A DNA stretch of 64,000 bases from Neolentinus lepideus HHB14362 ss-1 (taxonomy: Eukaryota > Basidiomycota > Agaricomycetes > Gloeophyllales > Gloeophyllaceae): the NCBI GenBank assembly GCA_001632425.1, contig KV425649.1, positions 21,497 through 85,496 of the forward strand, given 5' to 3'. The notes under the pieces were generated by a model, which was not told the origin of the DNA, ran no database searches, and worked only from the letters and a program-made list of their open reading frames with translations. Positions 22,664-34,175 of this stretch are shown here, in pieces. The translations under genes were made by a program, and so were the position numbers. Position 1 is the stretch's first letter, and each line of letters starts with the position of its first letter.

Positions 22664-23526
22664 GTTCTGTAATCTCATTAGCTTCGCTCTTCATTCCTGC
22701 GCAGCATTCTACTACTCCATCCTTTCCTACCGTATAAACTTATCTCATACTATAATAACTACTCGCAAGCGATTCATAGTATACACGCGTGTATCTAACC
22801 CAACTTGTTGTGACATGGAATGCATGGATCTTCTAGCTCCTCAAATACCACTACATTTTCTGGTGGCCGGCGAAGGGTTTCTAGCATCGTATGTACATGT
22901 AGTGTGGCTACCATAGGGACGAACCTCTTTTTTATCATGCAGTCTCGGGGTACTAGTACTCTTTTGTATAGTCAGACCCCACGAAACATACCCTATCTGG
23001 CCTTTTCCCTGTCAGTCATCTCTCTTCTGCCCTGCCACACAAGAAACGTGGACTTCTTCGAGTGCATCTGCATCCGCCTACCGCAGGCACGAGTTACCTT
23101 GCACTTACAAGGTCTCTCGATAGTCAAAATTAACTTCATCTTTCTGCAGCTATTTTATTTTGTTTTATCTTTTGCCCTCTTTTGGTAAATCACGACACAG
23201 TGCTCGACAATCCGTCCGCATGCAATGCATACATAGTACAGATGCGCCGATTTTGGGCGACCTATACAGAGCGGATTTATGACGACGTACCCACGTATCG
23301 CAAGGAGCGTGAAAATAGAGACGGCGCTTTCAGCAGGTGACTTCAGTGTGTTGTCAAGTGTCTACTAAGTTAAAAGATGTAAGGCAGCGATCATGCCACA
23401 CGGCAATGTCCGAGCCAGGCTTCTCCGGATCTGTGGCCGTATTTCAGCCACATTCGTCTTGCAATAACTTGGGACACTCTACAACATTACCCTTACGCAT
23501 TCGCCCTTGTCGAACGCTCATGCATC
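22664..23526. other. Intergenic region, 863 bp
   Basis: Contains the 3' flank of transcription factor 3 and the upstream region of MED22. Reading frames here are short, start at arbitrary places and resemble nothing known. No repeat or RNA gene was recognised. Confidence 0.5.
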
Positions 23527-24098
23527 ATGGCTGAACGTACTGAAACAGACGTCTCGAGACCCTCCGCGCTGCCGAGCGCGAAACTGACAAATCGCAACCG
23601 CGAAACCCAGTCCTTGGTCGATCTCAGCTCTGATGAGTACCTCGACTCTGTCGAAGAGGAATGGAACAGACGCGTGGACGCTGAAGTTGAAATGTTAGTT
23701 GAGGGTATGGTGGACCTGGTTGGCTTGGCTTCGGTATGTGCTGTGTTGCTGAAGCTGTGGTGGTTACTTACGAAGTAAGATTGGAGACAAGGACAAGTTT
23801 CGGATAGCCTTGGAAGCCTTCCAGGCTGAGTCTCGCGCAGAGTCGATGGCATGTTGCTCATTTTGTGCCTTCAGTTTCAGTCAGTTCACTTTGGCATCAG
23901 GTTAGAGCTGCGAACTCGTTGCTTTCCATCATCCACTCCATGAAACTGTTATTGCTTTTGTCGGATGAGGCACAGATTGCCAACTTGCGCAACAAGGAGC
24001 TCAATACTATCCAGGAAGACAAAGAGGAGGCGAAGAAAAAGGTTGCGGAAATCTTAAATGACTTGCTCAAACCCTCGGAGCAGCGCCCGTCAACATGA
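23527..24098 (+). CDS. MED22: Mediator complex subunit 22
   Basis: Exons 23527-23733, 23780-23848 and 23901-24098 give 157 residues. The conserved MED22 core is clear: EEEWNRRVDAEVEMLVEGMV, IGDKDKFRIALEAFQAESRA, ESM-VRAANSLLSIIHSMKL and LLLSDEAQIANLRNKEL. Mediator links DNA-bound activators to RNA polymerase II, and MED22 (Srb6 in yeast) sits in the head module with MED11. The second intron (23849-23900) begins with GC instead of GT; no GT near it preserves the frame and the conserved ESMVRAANS junction. The C-terminal third is a charged coiled coil (EEAKKKVAEILNDLL). Confidence 0.93.
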
Positions 24099-25100
24099 TA
24101 GGTCCATCGTCTAGTGGAAATACTTCTTTGTCATACGCGGACTTCTATCTAACAAGGTCCGTGCATACAGTATGACTCTGCTCGAGTGTTCACAGACAAT
24201 CCTAACGCGGGCCCTTGGCTCCACCTCTCACCTTCGACATGATCTGATAGCTGGCACAAAGAAAAACTACACCGCTCCTGACTTCCACTGTGTTGGAATA
24301 GACTCTCCGGAACGATGCATAAAGTTTGCAAGAGGTCATTCAGCTAGTGTATCTGAAGGATCACGTGATCAAGATGGACAATCTGAACATCTGTGACAGG
24401 CAAATGATCATGGCACTACAGGAGATGGACGGCATCGTTACAACGTAGCAAAATTTATTGTCTTGACTTCCAAGTGCTTGCTTCGCCGACTTTTGCAATG
24501 AAGAAGTGAGGGCTTGGGCAGATGCTCAGCCTAACACCGCTTCGACTCATAATACTAGATACTAGAAGTCTGAGAAATTGAATGAAAATAATACAGAGTG
24601 AGAGTTTGTAAGACTCCCTAGCCCAGATTGAAAGAATCAACAGACAAAACAAAACATGGGCAGTGACATTCACTGCGGAGCTCCCGTTCTGCTCCAACCC
24701 GGGAAAGGGTTTAACTATATAGTATATCCCGACCCAATTCACGCTCCGAGAGGCCGTGCTCCTTCCTCGAAGCAGATCCCGGAACTGCCACCGATTTAGA
24801 TGTAGGAAGTCTAAATCCGGCAACTTTTCAGATGTCAAAGGCCCGCCACCAAGCTTCCGTGCCTGCCTTTCTTGGATGCATATCCCGATCCCTCTCCCTT
24901 AGTAGCTCTTCTATTTAGACTTGTAGCACATAAGAAATATAGTTATTAATCACACCCAAAGACATGGAAAAAGTTAAGCATGGTATGTCCTCCAGCTCGC
25001 GCCCGTCCCTCCTCCCTCCCGTCCTGCACCACCCATTTGCCATCGCTGCGTTCGACTATCAGCTCCGTTCACGGTGTCGTCGGCCTCTAGAGTTGGCGCC
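24099..25100. other. Intergenic region, about 1 kb
   Basis: Downstream of MED22 and upstream of the unknown gene. No conserved protein, RNA gene or long repeat was seen. An ATG at 24964 followed by a good donor (GTATGT at 24983) and an acceptor near 25092 could add six residues to the next gene through a 110-bp intron. Confidence 0.45.
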
Positions 25101-25902
25101 ATGTTTCGCGCCCATGCCAGCGCCTACATGCGACCAGAGAACCCACGTACACGGCCCAAGAACACACCTACTGGACAAGGCAATACACCGGCTCAGGTAT
25201 CCCGCGCAGACCAAGGCGAAAGTCTACCGCTAAGAGATGCCGTTACCGACAACGCATTGCAGATAAATAGAGTACGCACCATACATATTCCGCGACTGCG
25301 CTGACTGTTCGTAAACCTACCCACACCAGCAGAACTACGAGATTATCAGTGATCGGGATAGCCAGCACGAGCTCGGAGCATACCACCGCTACTCGGCGAC
25401 CCTTGACCTACATGGTCGCTTGTCAGAGCCTCTTCGTGACTCGACTTCATCCCCCGTTTTGAGTATGCAGTCTTCGCCCCTTGTTCGAGATAGCGCCATG
25501 TTACAGCCTTCTTCTCCATATGAAAATCAGCCAGTATATCATAACAGGGCAGCCGGGCACTCACAGCTTCCAATGCATCGTATATTCTCTCCGGCGGCAC
25601 CCATGCAACAAATCACGCCGACCGCTCATTCCGTACCTATATACTCTCCATCAGCTGAATCGCTTGCGCCTTCGTATCATAGGCAACACCTGTCTTCTTT
25701 CGATCCCCAGGATGCTGAAGCACAACAGTTCTTGGCACATAATCCAGCTTACGAAGGCCGTATTGTCAATGGCAGTCAAACCTACTATGAACAATCTATC
25801 AATAGACTCGAAGGATTAATCAAACACTTATCGCACAGTCTCGGAATCCTGCAAGGATGGAATCTGTTTCCCGTTGCATCGACTGCAGTAGCACCAGACT
25901 AA
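25101..25902 (+). CDS. Hypothetical Ser/Pro/Gln-rich protein
   Basis: Exons 25101-25271 and 25330-25902 keep one frame and give 247 residues. I do not recognise the family. The protein is low in hydrophobic residues, rich in Ser, Pro, Gln, His and Tyr, and probably disordered until a short amphipathic C-terminal helix (YYEQSINRLEGLIKHLSHSL). No signal peptide, membrane helix or zinc motif is visible. The start could be further upstream at 24964. The open 573-bp second exon and in-frame junction support real coding, but no homology is claimed. Confidence 0.5.
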
Positions 25903-27469
25903 TTTTTCTTTCTTGTTGTTCATATTGCCAGAAGGATCCATCGACCACGCCGCACGAATAACGAAGCGCAGATGAGACTAAGGGGCCGCGACGATGAGTA
26001 GGATGTTGTCGACGTGGGAGCTTCAGCGTGAGCGTTAACGCAAGGGGAGATATATGCGTTTAAAGCTAGGCGTCGGAGGGACTTAGCGTCTCAAACGATG
26101 GTACCCAGCATAAGACTTTTCGGTGGTTGAAATTTTGCGAAGTGGATCTTTTCGCATCTAATCAGGAAAGCGAACATCCAATATATTGAGACTCGAGATA
26201 GTTGTTGCATTACGGTCAGAGGAGACACAAGGGATTGGTTAATGCGTGTGCTTAGGGTCTAAAAAGTAGAGCTTATGCCGGACGAGGAAATTCATGACAG
26301 CTCGCGCGTGGAAGTCCAAATAAGTGACCCTTACTCCCGAAACAGCCGGGTAGATGCTTTATTCAGGCCTGTATTGGGTTGAAGCAAAACGCAAGTTCCG
26401 CAGTGATTGACGGTACGTAATGGAGATATCTCACCTCCGTGCATTTTTTGCATTGTGACGCGATTCTCTCCTGCTCTTGTGAGAGAAATCCACGTATGAT
26501 ACACTTAGAATTTTCGAAATCCGATACCCAGGTTGACACTTAACTAAACTTTTACCCTAGCTTCTACGTCGGATGATTGCGAGCCCAGAATTATCGAATC
26601 GTATTGGTCCAGCGCTGACAATGCGTGTGTTTAGATGAAGCTATTCTCGAGGTGTTATCACCCGTGAGGCCTAAGGATATCCTCCCAAATATCTTGGACG
26701 CAAGTCTGCAAGTACGCGCGGCTCCAGGAGCGAACCGATTACCCCGGACCTCAGATCGCGACTATCACTCTAAATCCATTATTATCGGCAGATCCAGAAG
26801 GGCGAGATACCTCCCGTCATACCTCCCGTCATACCTGTCCATTGGAAACCTCTCGACGCTCGGCTGAGAGGCGGAAGAAATGATTGCAGTGAGAATACGG
26901 GCTTTCAAAATATGAGATGTGTCAATTTCTGCAGACCTAATAACTGGCCTCTCGTTAGAGTGCATCCAGGGTGGACTCTGGACAATCCTTATTCGTCAGC
27001 GTGAGGATAAGCGAGTTCCCATACGCTGTGGACCTAGTCCTGGTTAATGATTCCTTAAGGTAAGGTATAAGATGTCGGTATATCTGGTGGCGCATCTTTG
27101 AGCGAATCAGTATTCGATATGCACCTCATTGGCTGTGTCAATGTCGTATGTTCACTGCAGCGTATTGCTTATTGGACGAATGGGTTTTCCAACCCGAGAA
27201 TTCTGTAAATCACGGTCTTGAGTCGCGGGAGTTTTGAGGCTGTTATTAACTGAGAAAGCAGAGAAACACAACGCCTGTTCAAGTGGTGCCCAATCGGAAT
27301 CGTCGCAACCGATTGCCGCCACGCGAGCAATATTTCACGTGGAACCTCGGCCGTGCCCCACATCAATATTTGATCAATATATGTACTAATACCCCGAGCT
27401 CTGCGAACGGGAGTCAAGACACGTACTCTCTTCTCTATCTCCTTGATTCCTGTCTTGAATACTACAGCC
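25903..27469. other. Intergenic region, 1.57 kb
   Basis: No convincing gene on either strand. It is AT-moderate unique sequence apart from a small tandem repeat at 26809-26836. The right end must hold the SCP2 promoter. Confidence 0.5.
26809..26836. repeat. Short tandem repeat, 12-bp unit
   Basis: ACCTCCCGTCAT is repeated twice exactly (26809-26820, 26821-26832), with four bases of a third copy. It lies in non-coding sequence. Confidence 0.75.
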
Positions 27470-28011
27470 ATGGCCGACATCAAGGAGCCCGGTTTCAAGA
27501 CGTCTGACACCCTCGCCGCTCTCGCCCAGGTGTTCCAGTCCTACAACGACCAGGAGAAGATGTCTCAGATCAAGAAGGTGAGTTGGTCAACCCAAGACGT
27601 AGGACTGCTCTGACACGATGTTAGACTAATGGTATCTTTGAGTTGCGGGTGAGCAACGGTGGCAAGGAAGCTGTATGGACAATCGACATGAAGAAGGAGG
27701 GCACTATCTACAAGGGCGAGGCGAAGCCCAAGCCAGACGTCACTATCCTTCTTTCGGACGACACATTCTCCCAGCTTGCTGAGGGCAAGGCGAGTGGTGA
27801 CATTGACATAGAAGCCATGTCCAATCTGACACCATGCGCAGATTGATGGTCAAAAGGCATTCTTGACCGGAAAGCTAAAGACGAAGGGGAATATGATGCT
27901 TGCGACGAAACTTGACGGCCTCCTGAAGGTATGATTGATGTCGGTCGCCAATTCACTGCCTATCTCATGCATCCTTCTTCACAGACCGCGAGGACTAAGG
28001 CCAAGCTGTAA
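27470..28011 (+). CDS. SCP2 sterol-carrier-domain protein with peroxisomal targeting signal
   Basis: Exons 27470-27577, 27625-27789, 27842-27928 and 27985-28011 encode 128 residues, the size of a stand-alone SCP2 domain. Family landmarks are WTIDMKKEGTIYKGEAKPKPDVTILLSDDTF, quoted in parts as WTIDMKKEG and KPDVTILLSDD, and GQKAFLTGKLKTKGNMMLATKL. The domain binds lipids or acyl-CoA in a hydrophobic tunnel. The protein ends KAKL; AKL is a type 1 peroxisomal targeting signal, so peroxisomal location is likely. The second intron (27790-27841) starts with GC (AAG|GCGAGT); leaving it in would add an unrelated tail with a stop at 27844. The gene converges on MGM1, with 161 bp between the stops. Confidence 0.94.
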
Positions 28012-28172
28012 ACTCATCCGCTTCCATGCTATAGCTATAATATGTTTATGTGCATCATATCGACCGTAATCCATTGAGCGGAGTGTCGTAATTTATCACA
28101 ATAATAACATTGTACACACTGTAGGATGAAAAGCGACTGAAAAATCCATAGTACAAGAGAGTCTACAACAGC

Positions 28173-31100
28173 TCAAGAAAACCTTCCACCAAATAACCCT
28201 CGACTTCTCCGCGGAGTCGGCTGGACATCAGGACGCAACGTCGACAAGCTACTCAGCTGCTTCATTACCTGAGACAAATGTCATCATTCCCATTCATCGG
28301 CGCATGAACCAGATGAATCACGTACCTCTTCCAGTTTATCCTTTCGTTCCTGCAAATCCAGATGTCGTCTGACAACAGGATTTTCACGTGCAAACTCGAC
28401 AATCTCCTTGCGATCGAGATCGTAGAGTAAGCGTGAGTCGATCTCGCGAGGGAACTAGCCGCTGACGTCAGCGCTCCTGACAATGAATCAGAGCCTGCGA
28501 CTCACCTGGTAGAAAAACTGGTCAAGCAACTCAATGTTGATGAACATCGCGGACGTGTATGCCAGCTTGTCTGCAACGACGTTGAGGAATGCTTCAGGAC
28601 AGAGAACGTCGCTCTCTGGACCGGCTTTGCATCGCTTGGTCTTGAGAGCGGCAAGACGCAGCTTGAGGACGCTCATACGGTCGGTGTAGAGCATAGCATG
28701 TCGAGCTGTCAATCTAGTTAGGACATGTACTGTCAGTATGCTTCATATGACTTACCGTCAAGGACCTGGGCAGGGGGATACTGGTAGTCATCAGGAAGTG
28801 ACTTCGTATTGTCTTCCTTTGACTCCTCCTGTAACAGACGGCGCGCCTTTCTCTCCTTCTCTCGCTCCTCAAGCGTCTTCACGTATCCCATCAAGTTCGT
28901 CAACCGCCTGCTCCCTCCAACCCGTTTCCGAATCTCCTTCAGCTTGCTCTCACACATCGACATCTCCTTCTCAAACAGTTCTACTGCCTGCTGTCGTCCG
29001 AGCTCCCACTCTCTCGCATCCACTTCGATCTCATACTTATATGGCTTGATGCAGTTCTCCACCTGATCAGACGTCAACCCTACTCGGTCACGCAAGATCA
29101 TATGGGCAAACTCTACGATCCTCTCCGCCGCACGCGGGTGGAAAGTGAACGGCTCCCCCGCAGCAATACTCTCTATCAGCGCACGCAAACCATCAGCCAC
29201 GAGCAATGTCGAGTCGCGGCCCACACCTGACTTGGTTAGGAGCGACGAGGCTGCCTCGAGTTTGTGCCGCCAATATGGCTCCACGTCCTCGGGTTTGATC
29301 TTCGGATTCGCACCGAGCTCTCCGAGCTCAGGCACGCGCTTATCGAGCCAGTATAGCTGCTCGAGCACGTCCATGACCTTCTCGTCCAACATCTCCTTAA
29401 GCTTCGCACGGATCTGCGGCTTCCTGAACTGCATCGTGAAATTGCGGAATCGCGCCTTGAGCAAGTCGACCGTCTCTGCGACGTACGATTCCGCAGATAT
29501 CCGCCGGTCATTGTATTGCACTTTGAATTGGTACGTGGCCTCCTCTAGCTCGAGCTGAACGGCGTTGGTAATACCATGTAGGGAAGATGCCATGGAAGAC
29601 TCGAGGACCTCCATGAGGCGACGACGCAGAGTATCCGTGCCGGTCATCAGCGAGCCGGTGCTGAATATATCCCTGTGGGCACCGAAGTAATCATGTTCCC
29701 CGCGCACAGCAGCGTCAGTGGTCGACTCACGTCGTCCCTTCGAACCAGATGCCTTGCATACGACGCCGACATAACCGAGATGAAGGGGGTAGCGGTTTCC
29801 AGAAAGGATAGTTGCACCCTGTTCCGGCGGAACCAAATCCATCTTGGTGATCACACCAATTGTCCGCAGACCCAAGGGATCTACCCGACGACTAGCACGG
29901 AGGGCAGGCGAATTCGCCAAGTCAACATCGGCAGCGCAAACAGCCAAGACAATATTCGGCTCCCTGATGTATTTATCGCAGAGCGACGAAATCTTCTCCT
30001 TGAGCGATTCCGGCTGGTCCATGGAAGCGATTTGGATATAACCAGGGAGATCAATGAGAGTAAGATCGGGGACGTGAGGACTGTAGATACGGAGGTCGAT
30101 AGGATCGTCAGAGACAGCTTCAGCAGATGAGACGGCAAGGTTAAGGTCGGTCAGTGTCCGTTGGATGTTCGAGAAGTCGGTGACCTTTCCTAGACCCAGG
30201 GCGGGGAATTCGCCGTATTCTTCTTTGGCCGAGGGAGTATGGATAAGGGTGAGCTCGATCGGACGGCGCGTCACCATATTAGTTCCTCTGCACAGCACAG
30301 ATATTGCGGTTCAGAATAGGAATCATCTGCGATGATAGGAGTGTACGTACTTGGGTAAGAACTCGTGCCCGACGATAGCTTCCAGAACTGAGCTCTTTCC
30401 CGAACTTTGACTGCCGATGACCACGATGCTGGGCAACTTCAGAGCATCGCTCTTGTCAATACTGATTAGCATGCCTCTTATTTCTATCAGCTTCTTGGTC
30501 AAGTTCATTAAGCCGTTCTGATCAGATTCCGTTGGTTTTGAATCCGAGGGTGAAGATGTTGTCGCAGCAATCAGGGCGGCCACGGCAGCGGCATCACCCT
30601 CCGGTGGTCGCTTCGAGCCGCTGCTGCTCCCACCTTCCTCAGACCCATCTCCGCTCCCTTCGTTCTTGCTTGTACCGGAGAAAAAATCTTTGAGGAACTG
30701 GGGCGTTTCGAGTTTAGGTATATTGGGCAGAGACGGCAGTTCGACTTCGGAGATACGTGAAGTGACGGCTCCTAGTCCATCAGAAACGGTGCCGAAGATA
30801 TCGGTAGCGGTATCTTTCACAGTTGTCATGAATTCGTCCGACTTCTTCTTAAATTCTGAAAAATGTCACTTAAGGACTGCCTTCGCTCGCAATAGATAGA
30901 CAACGGACCTTCAAATCTGTAGTTCGCATATGTGACCCCTCCTGCGCCTATCGTAGCTCCTGCAATCGGCACACGGAATGCGCGGGCAACGAACTTGGGT
31001 ATCGACGAGTATGAGAACGCCCGGACATAGACATGACGCAGGGCTGCAATATGGGGTATCCCGTGCCTCTGACGAGAACGGATTCCATGGGACGTCAAGA

Positions 31101-31227
31101 GGGTAGTAAATTGTCGGTGCACGGGCCTTGCGCTTTCCATCCTCCGAGACGCGCTCAGGCCATAGGTGACGCTTTTACGCGGGCCTTTGAAGATCGACGC
31201 GATCCGTCGGCGTACATCTGCGTACAT
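28173..31227 (-). CDS. MGM1: Mitochondrial dynamin-like GTPase Mgm1 (OPA1 family)
   Basis: Exons 31227-30909, 30855-30351, 30287-28756, 28705-28506, 28454-28326 and 28268-28173; 926 residues. A basic N-terminal presequence leads to a membrane segment ([18 protein letters not shown]), as in Mgm1, which is imported into mitochondria and anchored in the inner membrane. The GTPase domain has G1 GSQSSGKSS (254-262), G3 DLPGY and G4 TKMD. The middle domain ([20 protein letters not shown]) and C-terminal effector region follow. Mgm1 fuses inner membranes and shapes cristae. An in-frame ATG at 31341 would add 38 residues, but it lies only about 50 bp from another predicted stop, so I prefer the start at 31227. 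Confidence 0.94.
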
Positions 31228-31392
31228 GACAGCATCAAGCTGGCGGCCTGCAGCAAGTAACTGAGCCTTGAGAAGAGCAGCAGGAAAGTCTGCAGTGGTA
31301 ACGGCGTTCAGCAGCAAGGCAGCAATTCGCTCGGCCTCCATTGCGTTAGTATGCCGACGGAACGCACGTGGCGTCGGTACCTGCAGCCGTAT

Positions 31393-31640
31393 TCAGCCTT
31401 CCTTGAGAGATGCGTCCAGGATATCCTCTACTGACATCCCGCTTATATTCAACATTACGTCTCCGAAGAGCGTCCCCTCGTGATCTTCCCAGTTCAGTGC
31501 ATACTTCTGTTCGCTGCTGTGGCCACTGCTGAGCACCTGCTTGATCTCGACTTGTTCGATATCGTCGGTTTCGTCTTTGCTGTGCGTGCGGTGAGGATGG
31601 CTTTGCGCTTGATCGATCCCACGCCGTGCATTTCTTGGAC
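31393..31640 (-). CDS. 3' coding segment of an unidentified protein
   Basis: On the minus strand a frame ending at 31393 reads DDIEQVEIKQVLSSG, then ALNWEDHEGTLFGDV and SVEDILDASLKEG before the stop. Its acidic, amphipathic composition looks like real coding sequence. A candidate start at 31768 (MAALKPGFDGQLGS) followed by a GTATGC donor may be its first exon, but I could not join it to this segment in frame. The family is not recognised. It ends about 50 bp upstream of the alternative MGM1 start. Confidence 0.35.
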
Positions 31641-32910
31641 TTTGTCATTCAGGTCGTTGAGTGAAGATGTTAGATGTTATTTGACTCGACTACAGTCACC
31701 AATGCAGACCCCAGGAGTTGCATACCAGAACCCAGTTGCCCGTCAAATCCGGGTTTGAGAGCAGCCATAGCGCAGATAAGGCGTTCGCTTAGACCGTGGC
31801 CATCGTTTGGATATCCATCATGTCTCTCCTCTGGCTAAGAGACACAGATCCAATCAAGACTGCAGTTCGACCTTGTCGCTACATTCACAAAGAACACAGT
31901 GCAATTTCGATGAGCGGACTAGTACCTTAGACCAGCGGCCTTGCGTCCAATGCCCTCTCTTATTGACTCCAAGCCCCATATCCTCCAATTCTGCATTTCG
32001 AGCTTGAAGAGCGTCGGGTTGTTGCAAGGAATCTGTATGCTCAGGTCGTGGCTGACCAAGTAGCAATTAACAGACCAGCAATAGTGGTCTGAGGCGATTC
32101 ACATATTAGGCTACAGTCTCTTCCGATGGCGAGTTTTCCAGGCATTGTTTTGGCTGTCTTATTCCGCATTCTGGAACTAGTGTATCGTCCATAGATAATA
32201 GGTGTGTAACTGTAAGGATCATGTTCAGCAGCCTGACTTGAGCTTACCTTGCCGTTGTTACAGCCAACAGACCAGCGATACTCGTTCATTTAATTTTAAA
32301 GACTCTTTGAAGAAACGGTTTACCTCGTTTGTCACGGGCACTCCAAAACCTCGAGAATCCGTCCAGACTGGCGAGCCTTGGACCAGCAACTGACTATGTC
32401 TTTGAAGGTGGCTCTTCTCACGAAGAATTCTCAGGTACTTTCTTTCACGGTATCATCTGTGGCAACTATGCCTCAGTCCAATTACTTGGGCTACCGTGGT
32501 CCAAATGGAGGAGCACCATATATTCTCTCCGTTGCGAACCCATGTTTAGGCCTACCCAGGACCCCCTGAGATAGTATGCTCCATCATAGAATAACGCGAT
32601 CCACTGGTAGTGATGTCGGGGCTCTGGAGTGCCTTACTAGAATATTGTGGGGACTTCTTCATTCCCGTATACAGGCTGAGTCGACTCTCGTTATGTTTTC
32701 AGCTGGGACATAGCGTGCTTTACAGATTTTGGTATGTACAGGCATGGTCATGAGACTTCAGAAGTTATCTACGGGATCCGGGCCGGCCCCCGATCTCTCA
32801 TAACTTGAACGCGGAATGCATGCACTCCTTCGTTCCGGCTGGCTGACTCGGACGTCCTAGGATAGACGAGATAAATACTATCTGTTCACCTGGTGGTTCT
32901 ACGTCCAGCC
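31641..32910. other. Region without a firmly supported gene, about 1.3 kb
   Basis: Several short minus-strand open segments with plausible splice donors occur (for example around 31950-32060 and 32240-32289), possibly upstream exons of the unidentified gene ending at 31393. None could be assembled or matched to a family. The right end must contain the promoter of the aldolase gene. Confidence 0.4.
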
Positions 32911-33977
32911 ATGTCGAAGCCCCCTCCCTCTGGCATTTATGTCCCCGCGGTCCTGTTTTTCGATGAGAACGAAGAGTTCGATGTTCCGGCGATAAAGGCG
33001 CACGTCTTGCGTCTTGCAAAGGTAGGTATGGAGGATGCCCCAAGCGTATCGAATGACTGAATTGATCGATACAATAGGGTGGTGTAACGGGTATTTTGGT
33101 GCAAGGCAGCAATGGCGAGGCACAGCATCTCTCGCACGACGAGCGAAAGCTCGCTATACGCATCACGCGGCAGACCCTCGATGAGAACGGATTCCAGAAT
33201 ACTGCTGTAATTGCGGGGACGGGTGCGCAGTCGACGCGTGAGACGAAGAAGTTGTGCGCGGACGCGAAGGAGGCCGGAGCGACGCATACCCTCGTGCTGA
33301 CCCCATCTACGTGGCCGCACCAGATGACGAACGAGGCCATCATTCGTTTCCATACAGAGGTGCGTTGGATGCCTGATGGATTGGGATTCCATGATGCATC
33401 AACCACGACCTTGTAGGTCGCGAACGCGTCTCCAATCCCTACCATGATCTACAACTTCCCTACTGTCACAGCGGGCTTGAACCTGGACTCCGATATCATT
33501 GGAATCTTGGCCGAGCATCCCAATATAGTGGGCACAAAGCTCTCGTGCGGAGACATTGGCAAGCTCCATCGCCTCACTTCGTCAGTCTCTCCCGAGAAGT
33601 TTGCCACTTTTCCCGGCACGTCTGCAGTGTACTTGCAGGGTTTGCTGACCGGCAGTGCGGGGCTCATCGGCGCTCTGCCCAACATCGCTCCCAAAGCGCA
33701 TTATCGGGTGTACGAGCTATATAAGGAGGGCAAGCTGGAAGAGGCGATGAAGCTGCAGGGTGTGCTTGGCCACGCGGATGCTGCTGTCAGTAAGCTGGGA
33801 GGGATCTCGGCCATAAAGGTCATCATATCTAAAGAGTTTGGATATGGAAAACCAGTTGCGAGGGGTCCACTGCAGACATTGAGTGCGGACGCATTGCAAA
33901 GTGGCCCACATCTGGATAAAGTCAAGGAGTTGTTGGCGATAGAGAAATCATTACCGGAATACGGCACAGCTAAATAA
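32911..33977 (+). CDS. DapA-family class I aldolase (dihydrodipicolinate synthase-like)
   Basis: Exons 32911-33021, 33078-33359 and 33417-33977 give 317 residues. It is a TIM-barrel aldolase of the DHDPS / N-acetylneuraminate lyase superfamily: GGVTGILVQGSNGEAQHLS holds the substrate loop, Tyr143 (MIYNFP) and the Schiff-base Lys172 (VGTKLSCGD) are the catalytic residues. Fungi do not make lysine by the bacterial DapA route, so the enzyme more likely cleaves or forms a 2-keto acid, for example in galacturonate breakdown or as a 4-hydroxy-2-oxoglutarate aldolase. The exact substrate cannot be read from sequence. A long open frame on the opposite strand is a shadow. Confidence 0.93.
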
Positions 33978-34076
33978 AAATCAATGTTGCTAGATATATG
34001 TAAGATATATCAGAAATCGACTTACGAGCAGTAATCTGAAGGAGGACTATTTTTAGGCCTAAGTAGCATTGACGCG

Positions 34077-34133
34077 TGACGTCAGTACTAGTTGTAGTAC
34101 TTCGTCATTCCACTCCGATTGCAAGCATAAATA
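34077..34133 (+). promoter_or_regulatory. CRE-like palindrome and TATA-like element upstream of 6PGDH
   Basis: TGACGTCA at 34077-34084 is the perfect ATF/CREB octamer, followed by an AGTACTA...TAGTACT inverted pair to 34101. ATAAATA at 34127-34133 lies 43 bp before the ATG, a possible TATA element. The region upstream of 6PGDH is only 198 bp, so these sites are well placed. Regulatory use is inference. Confidence 0.45.
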
Positions 34134-34175
34134 CTCTCTACAGCCCGTCCATATGCCTCTACAACTAACTGCACC

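Noticed and set aside
28461..28472. GCTGACGTCAGC, a 12-bp palindrome containing a CRE core.
   Set aside because: It lies inside an MGM1 intron, far from any promoter; most likely chance.
32798..33445. Minus-strand open frame of 215 codons.
   Set aside because: It is antisense to the aldolase exons, has no family motif and no splice logic; a shadow.
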